Made by a program: the position numbers and the translations under genes. Shown here in pieces: positions 1 through 9,932 of a stretch of DNA of 64,000 nucleotides. Numbering within the stretch: position 1 is the first letter of the stretch; each line of letters begins with the position of its first letter. The DNA is taken from NCBI GenBank assembly GCA_030844895.1, contig CM061227.1:76186575-76250574 (forward strand), given 5' to 3'. This DNA is from Ambrosia x helenae (lineage: Eukaryota > Streptophyta > Magnoliopsida > Asterales > Asteraceae). The notes under the pieces are model-generated. The model saw only the letters and a program-made list of their open reading frames with translations, did no database searches and was not told where the DNA came from.

Positions 1-122
1 AACTCTATAAGGTGTAGGTTATGATGTATTTATCCAAACAAAAATTTAGGAATTGTTGCTAAAAAGAAGTTTTATAAAATCTTAACCAATACAGGAAAAA
101 TTGTTTATGGGTCACTCCAAAT

Positions 123-1553
123 TAGGGCTGTTCACGAGTCGAGCCGATCCGAGGAGAGCTTTGCTCGTGCTTGTGCTTGGCTCGTTTACAAACTGAACTG
201 AGCGGAGTGGCTCGTTTACAATCGCGCCAAAAAACCGAGCGAACATTTTTTGAGCGTGAATTTTTCCGAGAGAGCGCCAAGCGAGAATCGAGCAAACAGT
301 AATTTGGAAAAACCATAAAATTGGGATGTTTCCTTTGATTTTTTTTCATTGTCGGGTGACAACTAAGGTCGAACTGTCCGATAATAACATTAATTTGAGA
401 TTCGAGTGTCCGAGGATGATGATTAGGTTGAGGCTGGTGAGGCGATGAGCATACTGCAGAGCGCGGAGAACAATTGTTGCATTGTGACATAGGGTGATAT
501 CAAGCGACGATTAGTGATAGACGACTAATACCATAAAAAGTCAAGACTGTCACCTCATGACTTGGGGGGCGGGCGCCACCCGAATTGTACACGGGTACCG
601 ACTACCAGCACGGTAACACCGTCGCCACCCATGCTGGTAGTGGTCCCGTGGACCGTTTTGCTGGTTGTATCTACCGTGCTGGTAACCGTTTTCTTATTTA
701 TTTTTGAATTAATATAATTAGCTTGTTTATTATAACCGTGTGTATCATTTATTTATTTGTTATTGTTTTTATAATTTAAACCGTGTGTATAATAAAATAA
801 AAAAACACAAATTAACAGAATATTAAATAAAAAACATAAAACATAATTTATTAATATTAAACATAAATAAAAATACATCAAAACATAAAAAAATAAAACT
901 TAGAGTTGAGGCATAAGTTGACAGGTCTGGAGATGCTCAAAGTTGTCGCGGTAACGGCCCGCATAGCTCGCCTGGGTCAACTCCACAGCCAACTCCGACA
1001 CAATGCCCGGGTGACGGTTTGATGATAAAATTTATAAAACCTTGTGAATTATAAAAAAAAGGTTTATATTTGTATTTAAATGAAAATATAAATAAAAGAA
1101 TCAGTGGAGTGCTGACTCCAAAAAAAGTGTTTCAGTGAAGGAAATTAGTTAAGTGATGTGACAGTGCATAATTGGTTAAAATCGGTTAAGTGAAATGAAA
1201 GTCCTACAAGCGCCCCTTCCCCCCTTATGGTTTTACTATTAAACTTAATGTTAAGTTTTTTATTGGGTTAAGTGAGCTAGTTGTATTTTGTTTACATATA
1301 TTTGAGCCGAATGTTATGTATAAAGCTATAAATATATTTGCAATTTGTGTCTATATATATAATTAAATATATAATAAATAAATAAAAATTTATTCGAGCC
1401 GAATCGAGCCGAGCGGACCTTTACTCGTGTTTGGCTCGTTTACAAACCAAACTAAGCCGGTCAGCTCATTTACAACCGAGCAGAAGATCGAGCGAGCATT
1501 TTTCGAACGCGCGACGAGCGAGCCATGAGTAACGAGCGATTTGAACAGCCCTA
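123..1553. mobile_element. hAT-like non-autonomous DNA transposon
   Basis: The ends are inverted copies of TAGGGCTGTTCA. The flanks are ctccaaat (115-122) and ctccaatt (1554-1561), an 8-bp target duplication with one mismatch, as hAT transposases make. The TIR also fits the hAT YARNG start. Subterminal regions (about 123-300 and 1390-1550) are inverted, GC-rich and built of GAGCCGAGC / CTCGTTTACAAAC words. No transposase frame is seen; the open frames at both ends merely read through these words. The interior is AT-rich and appears to contain a second insertion. TIR and TSD are seen directly; the hAT assignment is inference from them. Confidence 0.75.
564..1224. mobile_element. possible nested GC-ended MITE
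   Basis: A G-rich start (GGGGGGCGGGCGCC, 564-577) is roughly mirrored by gcgccccttcccccc at 1210-1224, inside the larger hAT-like element. The interior holds GC-rich patches around AT-rich DNA. Flanking triplets (ctt and tta) do not match cleanly, so a PIF/Harbinger-type origin is only a guess. No coding capacity is seen. Confidence 0.3.
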
Positions 1554-1561
1554 CTCCAATT

Positions 1562-1941
1562 CGACCCAATTGTTTTATTCCATCCAAATGACATATTACA
1601 ACCTTTAGTTCATTGTGTTGGCTCTTGCCTCTTGTATTGCATGTTATGAACCAAGCAGATGTATAGTGAAGATAGGAATGATATTTTAGTCTCGACCCAT
1701 TTAGGGTACTCTAGGTTGGCATGGGCTCGTGTGCCGGCTTGTCTATTCTACTACACCCCAAATTGGCTCTACATATATACTTCATAGCTCGTTGAAATTT
1801 TCATTTGGGTTATTTAGATAACAAATTAACGATTAAATGGGTATAATATAAGACGATGTGTTTTTGGTAATTTGCTATCTAAAGAACTATCATCTAATAC
1901 ATATGCAGATTGAAATTTTCATTCTGTTTGGGTTATTTATG
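1562..1941. other. intergenic, no recognisable feature
   Basis: AT-rich DNA between two hAT-like insertions. I see no coding, RNA or repeat structure worth naming. Confidence 0.5.
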
Positions 1942-1949
1942 GTTAAAAC

Positions 1950-4772
1950 TAGACCTGACAATTTCAACCCATCTAGTTAAGTTTGGGTTGTTTTGGGTTT
2001 AAAATTTGATCTTGTGGGTTAAAATGGGTTTAGTATAATTTTCAAGGAGGTTAGGATGGGGAATTTCAATTGTAGGAAATAAGTAAGTGGGTCAGGATGG
2101 GTATGTAAAAAAAAAAAAAACAAATGGGTCAGGATGGGTATTTTTAGATAACCATATACAAATCTGAATTTAAACTCACCCAACACCAAAAGCGTTGATG
2201 CCTCATAGAAATCAAAGTCATTAAAAACAAAAAAAATTATATCTTTTGCATTTGTTGATAACCCCAGTCGGTTCGAAACCGTTCGGGTCGTTAACGGATG
2301 CCCATGTCGAAACAACATGGGTCGTTAACGAAACCGATCTCATCGAAACGGTTCGAGTCGTTAGCGGGCTTGATCGAGTCCAAACGGTCTGGGTTGTTAA
2401 CTGGCACGTTCGGGTTGAAATGGTCTGGTCGTTGACGGGGCCCGGTCTGGTCGAAACGGTCCGGGTTGCTAATGGGAACGGTAAGGCCGAAACGATCTGG
2501 GTCGCTAAGGGGACCGGTCGGGTCGAAACAGTACGGGTCTCTATGGGACTGGTCAGGTTGAAACAGTCTGTGTCGTTACCGGGGCCGGCCGGGTCGAAAC
2601 GGTCCATGTCGCTACCGAGCCCGGCCGGGTCAAAACGGTTCGGGTCGCTACGGGACAGTTCACGTTGAAACGGTCTAGGTCGTTACCGGGCCCGGATGGG
2701 TCGAAACGGTCCGGGTCGTAAACGGGCCCGGCCAGGTCGAAACGGTCTGGGTCGCTACAGGACGGGTCAGGTTGAAACGGTCTGGATCATTACCGGGCCG
2801 GTCGGGTCGAAAGGGTCCGGGTCACAAACGGGCCCGGCGGGTCGAAACAGTCTGGGTCGCTACAAGACGGGTCAGGTTGAAGCGGTCTGGGTCGTTACCG
2901 GGCCCGGTCGGGTCAAAACGGTCCGGGTAGCAACTGGGCCCGACCGGGTTTAAACGGTCTGGGTTGTTACCGGGCCGGTCGGGTTGAAACGATTCGGGTC
3001 GCTATCGGGCCCAGCTAGGTCGAAACGGTCCGGGTCGCTATGGGACATGTCAGGTTGAAACGGTCTGGGTCGTTACCAGGCCGGTCGGGTCGATGCGGTC
3101 CGGGTCGCAAACGGACCCGGCCAGGTTGAAACGGCCTGTGTCGTTACCGGGCCCGGTCGGTCGAAACGGTCCGGGTCTCTACCGGGCCCGGCCGGGTCGA
3201 AACGGTCCGGGTCGCTACGGTACGGGTTAGATTGAAACGGTCTGGGTCATTATCGGGCCCAATTGGGTCAAAACGGTCCGGGTCGAAACTGTCTGGGTCG
3301 CTACCGGACGGATCAGGTTGATACGGTTTGGGTCGTTACTGGGCCCGGTCGGGTCGAAACGGTTCGGGTCGCTACCGGGTTCGGCCCGGTCGAAACGGTC
3401 TGAGTCGCTACGGGACGGGTCGCTACGAGACGGGTCAGGTTGAAACAGTCTAGGTCGTTACCGGGCCCGGTGGGGTCGAAACGATCCGGATCGCTACCGG
3501 GCCTAACTTGGTCGAAACAGTTCGGGTCACTATCGGGCCCGGCCAGGTCGAAATGGTCCGAGTCGCTATGGGACATGTCAGGTTGAAACGGCCTGGGTCG
3601 TTACCAGGCCGGTCGGTTCGAAGCGGTCCGGGTCGCAAACGGACCTGGCCGGGTTGAAACGGTCTGTGTCGTTACAGGGCCCGGTCGGTCGAAACGGTCC
3701 AGGTCGCTACCGGGCCCGACCGGGTCGAAACGGTCCGGGTCGCTAGGGTACGGTTAGATTGAAACGATCTAGGTCATTATCGAGCCCGATTGGGTCGAAA
3801 CAATCCGGGTCGAAACTGTCTGGATCGCTACCGGACGGGTCAGGTTGAAACGGTCTAGGTCGTTACTGGGCCCGGTCGGGTCGAAACGGTTGGGGTCGCT
3901 ACCGGGTTCGGCCCGGTCGAAACGGTCCGGGTCGCTACGGGATGGGTCAGGTTGAAACAGTCTGGGTCATTATCAGACCCGATGGGGTCGAAACGATCCG
4001 GATCGCTACCGGGCCCGACCGGGTCGAAATAGTCCGGGTCGCTACGGGACAGGTCGGGTTGAAACGGTCTGGGTCGTTACTAGGCTCGGTCGGGTCGAAA
4101 CTGTCCAGGTCACTACCGGGCCCGTCCTGTTCGAAACAGTCCGGGTCGCTACGGGACGGGCCAGGTTGAAATGGTCTGGGTCTTTACCTGGCCCGACCGG
4201 ATTGAAACGTTCTGGGTCGCTACCGGGCCAAGCAGGATCAAAACAGTCCGGGTCACTACGGGACGGGTCAGGCTAAAACTGTCTGGGTCGTTACCGGGCC
4301 CGACCGGATCAAAACGTTCCGGGTCGCTACCGGGCCAGGCCGGGTCAAAACAGTCCAGGTCACTACGGGACGGGTCGTTACCGGGCCAGGCCGGGTCGTA
4401 ACGGTCCGGGTTGATAACCAGCCCGATAGGGTCGAACCGGTCCGGTTCGAAATGAAATATTTTGGATTCCTTAAAAATTTATTTTTTAAGTTTATTTTTG
4501 TTTTTTTAATTTTAAATTTGTTTTTTTTTTACTTTTTTTTTATTTTTTATTTACTTTTTAAATTTTTTATTGTTATTTTAATTTTTTTTAATTTTAATCT
4601 ATTTTGATTTGAACTATCCAAATCAAACCATCCAGACCCAAATCCATTCTGACCCAAAACCCATCCTAACTCATTTTTTTAATCTACCCATCTTGACCCA
4701 TACCCATCATAACCCAAACCCATCTTGACCCAACAACCAAATCCACCCAACCTACCCATTTTACCACCCATA
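1950..4772. mobile_element. hAT-like element hosting a minisatellite
   Basis: The element is bounded by a perfect 8-bp duplication, gttaaaac, at 1942-1949 and 4773-4780. The left end reads TAGACCTGACAATTTC; the right end, reverse-complemented, reads TATGGGTGGTAAAATGGG. They agree at TA, TG and AA positions, so the TIR is decayed but hAT-like. The arms (1950-2220 and 4600-4772) are rich in gggt/accc words in opposite orientation, such as GGGTCAGGATGGGTA on the left and acccatcctaac on the right. The centre is a large GC-rich tandem array. There is no transposase. The TSD is seen directly; the superfamily is inferred. Confidence 0.7.
2262..4445. repeat. GC-rich minisatellite, ~36-bp unit, about 60 copies
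   Basis: Imperfect tandem repeats of a 35-36-bp unit, roughly GGGTCGAAACGGTCCGGG followed by TCGCTACCGGGCCCGGCC. Unit types alternate between 'gggtcgaaacggtccgggtc' and 'caggttgaaacggtctgggtc' starts. The unit contains the palindrome CCGGGCCCGG and is dense in CpG. A higher-order repeat is visible: the block starting at 3041 recurs at 3569 (offset 528), with small indels later. Because 36 is a multiple of three, long open frames appear on both strands; I do not regard these as genes. Confidence 0.95.
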
Positions 4773-4780
4773 GTTAAAAC

Positions 4781-5597
4781 GAATTACACAATCGAGTCTT
4801 TTTGCATAAATAAAAACACACACACATTTTATTCGGTTTGTGGTTACAAGGAATTGCATGGTGCGTGCCCTATATCTTAGGTAGGGATTCAAATCTTGCA
4901 AGACACATGCATAGCAGTATAGGTGGATAATAAAAATATGTAGAAGTAGGATAATTTGTCGTTTAAGTAAATAAAGATTTAAGGATAAGCTATAAGAAAC
5001 TATAACAACTGAATCTAAGCAGCTTGTTTCTCTAAAGAGTTGTTTGTGTATTGATCTTTGTAAAGGCTAGCATTTAACTTCATTCTTTAATGAGATTAAA
5101 AAATTAAAAGGTACCTAAGCACAAACTCATCTTCACACTTAAATTTCTCTAGTTCCGTGTTCATCTAAAACTTCTGAATTTTGATAGGTACGCCGAATGA
5201 CTTCCAGTACACAAGTAAGATTTTATTTATCCACTCACTTCAGATTAAAATCGCAAATCGTTGTCGGGTTTGACATTGTTATATATCCCATCATGTTTTA
5301 GTAAAGTTTTTCAATCATATTAGATAACATTCAAACTGCTTTGCTTGATTCATCAAAATCTTATCAACAAAATTAAATGGATCAACATGGTCTTTACAAA
5401 TAAATATCTAACACTTTACTTAAAATATTCTTGGAGACGGAGTTGCCATCTGTTTGTGATTAAGAACAGTGGGTATGGAGACAATTTATTTTGGTTGTCC
5501 TCTATGTCACATAGACGTCACATAAGTATGGGTGGGATGTCCTCCTTTTGAGGACTAACCAAGGGTATGGGAACAATCCTTTCTCATTTATTAATAA
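4781..5597. other. intergenic, no gene seen
   Basis: AT-rich sequence. A short stretch near 4900 (agggattcaaatcttgc) faintly resembles a pol III B box, but no A-tail or target duplication is evident. Confidence 0.4.
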
Positions 5598-5794
5598 CTA
5601 GATTATACTCCGGGAGCGTACTGAGGTTGAAAAATCTAATATGACATATCAATTTTACATATGAAATAGATTGATGTGCTTTACAGTTACATACAGGAAA
5701 GCTTCAGGTAGCAGCTACTCTATAACAATTAGCAATGTATAACTCTAATGTTAACATCTAACCTAAAACAATGTATAACTCTAATATTAGTACA

Positions 5795-5826
5795 CTAGCT
5801 GACTACCCGGGAGCGTCTCGGGGTTG
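5795..5826 (-). mobile_element. second Helitron 3' terminus
   Basis: Read on the minus strand: stem-loop CCCCGAGACGCTCCCGGG, about ten bases, CTAG, then T. This is the canonical Helitron 3' end and is better preserved than the terminus at 5598, implying nested or tandem insertion. Confidence 0.6.
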
Positions 5827-7448
5827 AAATTTAATAATATTTAATGTCGCTTGTCGTTGAGCATTATGAGAAAGTGGTTGACGCTAATTTTATGTGTTCA
5901 CATGTTGTATACAACATGCCATGGAATTAGTCGAGTTTATAATAATCAGTAAAAGAACAATTTGAAGGTGTTTCAGTAGAGAAGGAAGAAAAGGGTGATG
6001 ATGATCAAGAAAGCCAATCAGCCAATCATAAACTCAGTCATACGGATCATTAGTTTATACTCCCGGGGTTGAAAAAAAATGACGTAATAAAACAAATTAC
6101 AATATAAAACTTCCTTAATATATTAATAAGTAACTTAATGAATGATATTTATGCTTCTAACATCTAATCGTGTCAATTATGTTCCACTATACATGGTAGG
6201 GCGTAACAAATCCATGGGGCTAATTTGACACAATGGATTAAGGATATTAAAACATGGACCCTTTTTTTATAGAACGATAAGATGACAACGGATATATGGT
6301 TTGCTAATTTGACATATTTTTTGGCTCTTCTTTGCTAGCATTCAAAAAAAGTTAACCAGTAGGCTGCAAATACACTTTGTACTATCTTGGTGCGCATTCC
6401 TTTGTAGAAGCTGGATATTCCTTCATAATGAATAATCTTTACAATTGCATCCAAAGTACCTTTCAAAGCAAATTGAAAAATCAAAGTGTTAATTTTATTA
6501 TGATCATAACCTCAAAACTTGTATATTATATCATATTTCCACAGCAAAAAATCATAATATCAAATATACTCGATTCTCGTATTTATGACATCTATGATCT
6601 TCTCCCATGCGTTCCGTCTGTTTTATACCAATTGTGTCTAAGACAGCTTTGTATTGCCCTTTCAAGTTTCAAAGGTTACTTCCAGATCCTGCACACCGTA
6701 AACCAGTGAACATGAGCATACAGCCTAATAATGGCCACTTTACTGTCAACCAAACACAAAACAACAGTAGGGAGCATTTGGATGTTTGTTTTGAATCTGA
6801 TAATAAGATACTAAATAACCATAATAAGATTATTCAGACACTAAAAACGGATTAATTAATCAGTTTTGTACACGTTAGTAGCATAATTAAAAAAAGGTCT
6901 CATAGGTATGCTTGATTACTCAAAAACAAAACAGAGATCAGATCGAAGCACCTTGAATATTTTTTTTTCCTTCTATCTTTCCCTCCCTCTCCCTCTCTTC
7001 CATCTCCTTTTATTGTTGTCCTTTATTTTCCTTTTGGTATACCATTCTGTCTCCGATAAGAATCACAATCTGCAGTCAAAACCAGAGACCATTATCTAAA
7101 TTAATTCCATTAAACATAACACCTCTAAACTAAGAGTTTTGCGTAGTTAACTATGACCAAATTATGTAGACAAAACTTCAAAGAATCTATTAATATCGTT
7201 AGAGTATGTCATCATTCTGCAGTTCAAGTAACTTCCTCACATGCTTTGTCAAAACCTTTTTACCACTTTATCATACGACTTCAGAAAAGCAAATGGTGCA
7301 TCATGACTATACATGTATATACGTAACACATTATCACTAAACGGATTCTAATGACTACTAACAAATAATCTACGGCTTATCAAAATCTACACATAAAAAC
7401 ATAAGATGTGCGAATACAAACCACACCTACATGCAATTAACAATTACC

Positions 7449-7553
7449 TGAGTAAGCAAAGCGCTTTTATCATCATCATCATCATCATTATCATCACCTG
7501 GATCCGGCCAACGCTCAAACAGATGACCCTGCCCTAATTCCAGTAAGCGTTCG
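7449..7553 (-). pseudogene. exon fragment resembling UDP-sugar pyrophosphorylase
   Basis: On the minus strand an open stretch reads NPERLLELGQGHLFERWPDP, then GDDN, a run of six Asp and KSALLTQ, followed at once by a gt (CAG|GTAATTG) typical of a 5' splice site. It resembles the N-terminal region of plant UDP-sugar pyrophosphorylase (USP), where a GQSHLF...WP...DD...K...DQ pattern precedes the nucleotidyltransferase core. The Asp run is encoded by a GAT repeat. No catalytic region is present. It lies inside the Helitron, so I read it as a captured exon, not a gene. The match is from memory of the family and needs a search. Confidence 0.45.
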
Positions 7554-8148
7554 GGGTTGAAAAATGTAATATGACTTAATAAAAAATGATATATAAAGAA
7601 AACGTATGAATCATAAACTCAGTCATACGGATCAGCATTCATTAAAAAAAATCCTTAATAGTTTTGAACTTAACATCTAAACATCTCCGTTATCTATCAT
7701 ATCATATCATCCAAATAAAAAAAAATTCATAGTGCGTAACATAATAACCTCGTCTTAACCACAAATTTAGCAATTAAAAAAAACACTCACTATTGGATTT
7801 AGCAACAGCAGCTGATTTATCCTACTTAGCAGGCTTATGTCCTTTTCCAGCCATATCTTCACCTTTCAACTGCAATCAAATTTTGAGTTACGTATAAATA
7901 AACAGTAAGATGTACTGAAAGCAGGGGGTGTGAATAGCCGAGCCTAAACAAAATCTAATAAAAAAACAGAAAAACCAATTTAAGACACCCATCAAACGAT
8001 TGTAAGGATTTGTTTGAACTTTGAACCAATAATTTGACACATTTAATCTGTAAAGAAACAACCAAAAAGATAATAAATTTATTGTCACATTACCTTTAAA
8101 AAAAAAAAAAAACTTAATCGGTAAAGAAAGAAAAAAACATAAACTAAA

Positions 8149-8176
8149 ACAAAAGAAAAGAAAAGAAAAGAAAAAA
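8149..8176. repeat. (AAAAG)n microsatellite
   Basis: Short run of aaaag units within the Helitron. Confidence 0.8.
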
Positions 8177-8638
8177 AATCACCGCAAACATTAATCATGT
8201 CACCTCACTGCCGGTGAAGATTTGTGGCGGTTTCCGGTGCACGTCGAAGTGGAATGGGATTGTAGCTGTCAATGATGAGAGGGGAAGCCTTTTCGTAGGA
8301 TTATTCTCGTTTGGTGATGACGAAGAAGGTGAAGGGAGGGGCGGCAGTTGCAGAACTTATACCTGATTTAGATTGTTATACAAAGGAGGACGATTTGATG
8401 AAGCGGCGATAATAAGAATGAGACGTGATAATATGGAAAAGTGAACAGGAAGGTAGGTAAATTTAGGGTTTTGTTGTTTTGAATCTCACGGTTGTTTATT
8501 TAGGAATATAAGCGAAAAAAATTAAAAAAACACAAAAAACTCTCACTTATTAAGCCACGTGGCACTTTTAAGGGGAGGTTGAGGCCTCCATTGCACGCCA
8601 CGTCAGCATATAGATTTTCTTTTATATATATTAATAGA

Positions 8639-9126
8639 TAACCTAAAACAATGTACAACTCTAATGTTAACACTTGTTGAAAATAGAATTCGTATTTACT
8701 GGTTTGACCATAATTAGTGACTTGACTATACATAATTAATGAATTACCTAAACACTTTATGTTTTTTTCCTATATGAATAAAGCCTCACAAAAAATAGTC
8801 GATTTTTTCTCCGTTTTTTATATAGCGCTATGGTACTTGTTGAAAAGATAATAAAACGCTCATTAATTTGGTGTAAGTTTTTTTTTTTAAATTTCGTATA
8901 TAAAAGATATTAACGTTTAAAAATTATGGGAAGAAACATGAGAGAACAAAATCCAATTTTGTTTTTTACTTTTTTTTTTTCCTAATATCACTTAATGCCA
9001 CATGACATGTCATTTTTAACTTTAATTTGATATCATTAATGACATGTCATTGCCACATGGCACACTTAAGAAGGAGGATGCCCTCTTTGAGTGTCATGTG
9101 GGATTTATTGTTTTCAATTATTATAA
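8639..9126. other. AT-rich DNA with Helitron-like 5' region
   Basis: The stretch 8980-9125 contains repeated words (cacatgacatgtcattt, gccacatggcacacttaag) like those near the 5' end of the neighbouring Helitron, and it abuts the CTAG at 9127. It is probably the decayed 5' end of another minus-strand Helitron. No gene is seen. Confidence 0.4.
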
Positions 9127-9160
9127 CTAGGTGAAATCCCGTGTGAAAACACGGGAATAC
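9127..9160 (-). mobile_element. Helitron 3' terminus
   Basis: On the minus strand there is a perfect hairpin TCCCGTGT-loop-ACACGGGA (9137-9156), then a short spacer, CTAG (9127-9130) and T. A diverged second copy lies at 9496-9530 with a decayed stem. The body would extend to the right, but I cannot locate its 5' end because later insertions break it up. Confidence 0.65.
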
Positions 9161-9927
9161 TATATCATATTTTAAGGTCTGTTTACTAAAGACGAAATCA
9201 AGAAGCCAATCGTCTGTTGTAAGAAAAAATTTGTTTAGTAAGATCTGTTCCTGTCACAATACCAGTTAGTAGTACTGATTAGATGTTTAATACTGAAATG
9301 TGTTACAACCACGGAAAGATAAATCAACAGACGGATGAAAGCTTTGTTGGGATAACAAATGTTGAAAAGAAACAGAAGATCCCCTAAATATCAACGCCTC
9401 TACTTTATTCTTAGAGAAAAATTTAGGTAACTTCAATACAGTCACAGCTAAACAAAACTTCAAACATCTAAAAAAATATATAAATACTTGAACATCTAGG
9501 TGAAACCCCATGTGAAAACACGAGAAGAGTATATCTTTTTTTTAAAACAATTACTCACCAAAATATAAAAAACATAAATAGACCAACAACTATGGTCTGT
9601 TTGGTAAATACCAAATTAAAAAATTCAACTTACAAAACCACGCATTAGGGATGTTTGTACAAATTTGTTTTTTCTTATCACAAATTAAAATATTCAAGCT
9701 CTTCCTACTTTTCACCTTGGATACAACAACATAGATTTAGCTATTACTGAAAAACAACACGTGGAATATACAATCAGAGTTACTTATTCAAGTATTTGTT
9801 CTTCACTTTTATTTATTGCCAGAAGAAGACATCTTCAATGTTGAAAATATTCAATTGAATCAATAGTAACATCACTGGAGATCATACTTTCAATATTAAT
9901 TTATATGAACATTTGTAAGTAACATCA
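9161..9927. other. non-coding, decayed Helitron body
   Basis: AT-rich sequence including a second degraded Helitron 3' end (9496-9530) and scattered AACAGACG words. No coding region is supported. Confidence 0.4.
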
Positions 9928-9932
9928 CTGAA

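Larger units (their letters stand above)
5598..8638 (-). mobile_element. Helitron with captured gene fragment
   Basis: On the minus strand the element starts with TC (8638-8637) in TCTATTAATATATATAAAAG and ends in CTAG (5598-5601). It is flanked by A on the 5' side and T on the 3' side, the Helitron insertion rule. The 3' end carries a GC-rich hairpin-like region (ctcagtacgctcccggag) upstream of CTAG. A second, better-preserved 3' end lies inside at 5795-5798 (CTAG preceded by a CCCCGAGACGCTCCCGGG stem-loop). Degraded copies of the same end lie near 6050 and 7547, so this is a nest of related insertions. No Rep/helicase is present. It holds an exon-like fragment at 7449-7553. The termini are seen; Helitron identity is inferred from them. 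Confidence 0.65.

Noticed and set aside
2246..4401. Several open frames on both strands between 2.2 and 4.4 kb
   Set aside because: They only read through a ~36-bp minisatellite whose unit is a multiple of three; composition is purely repetitive.
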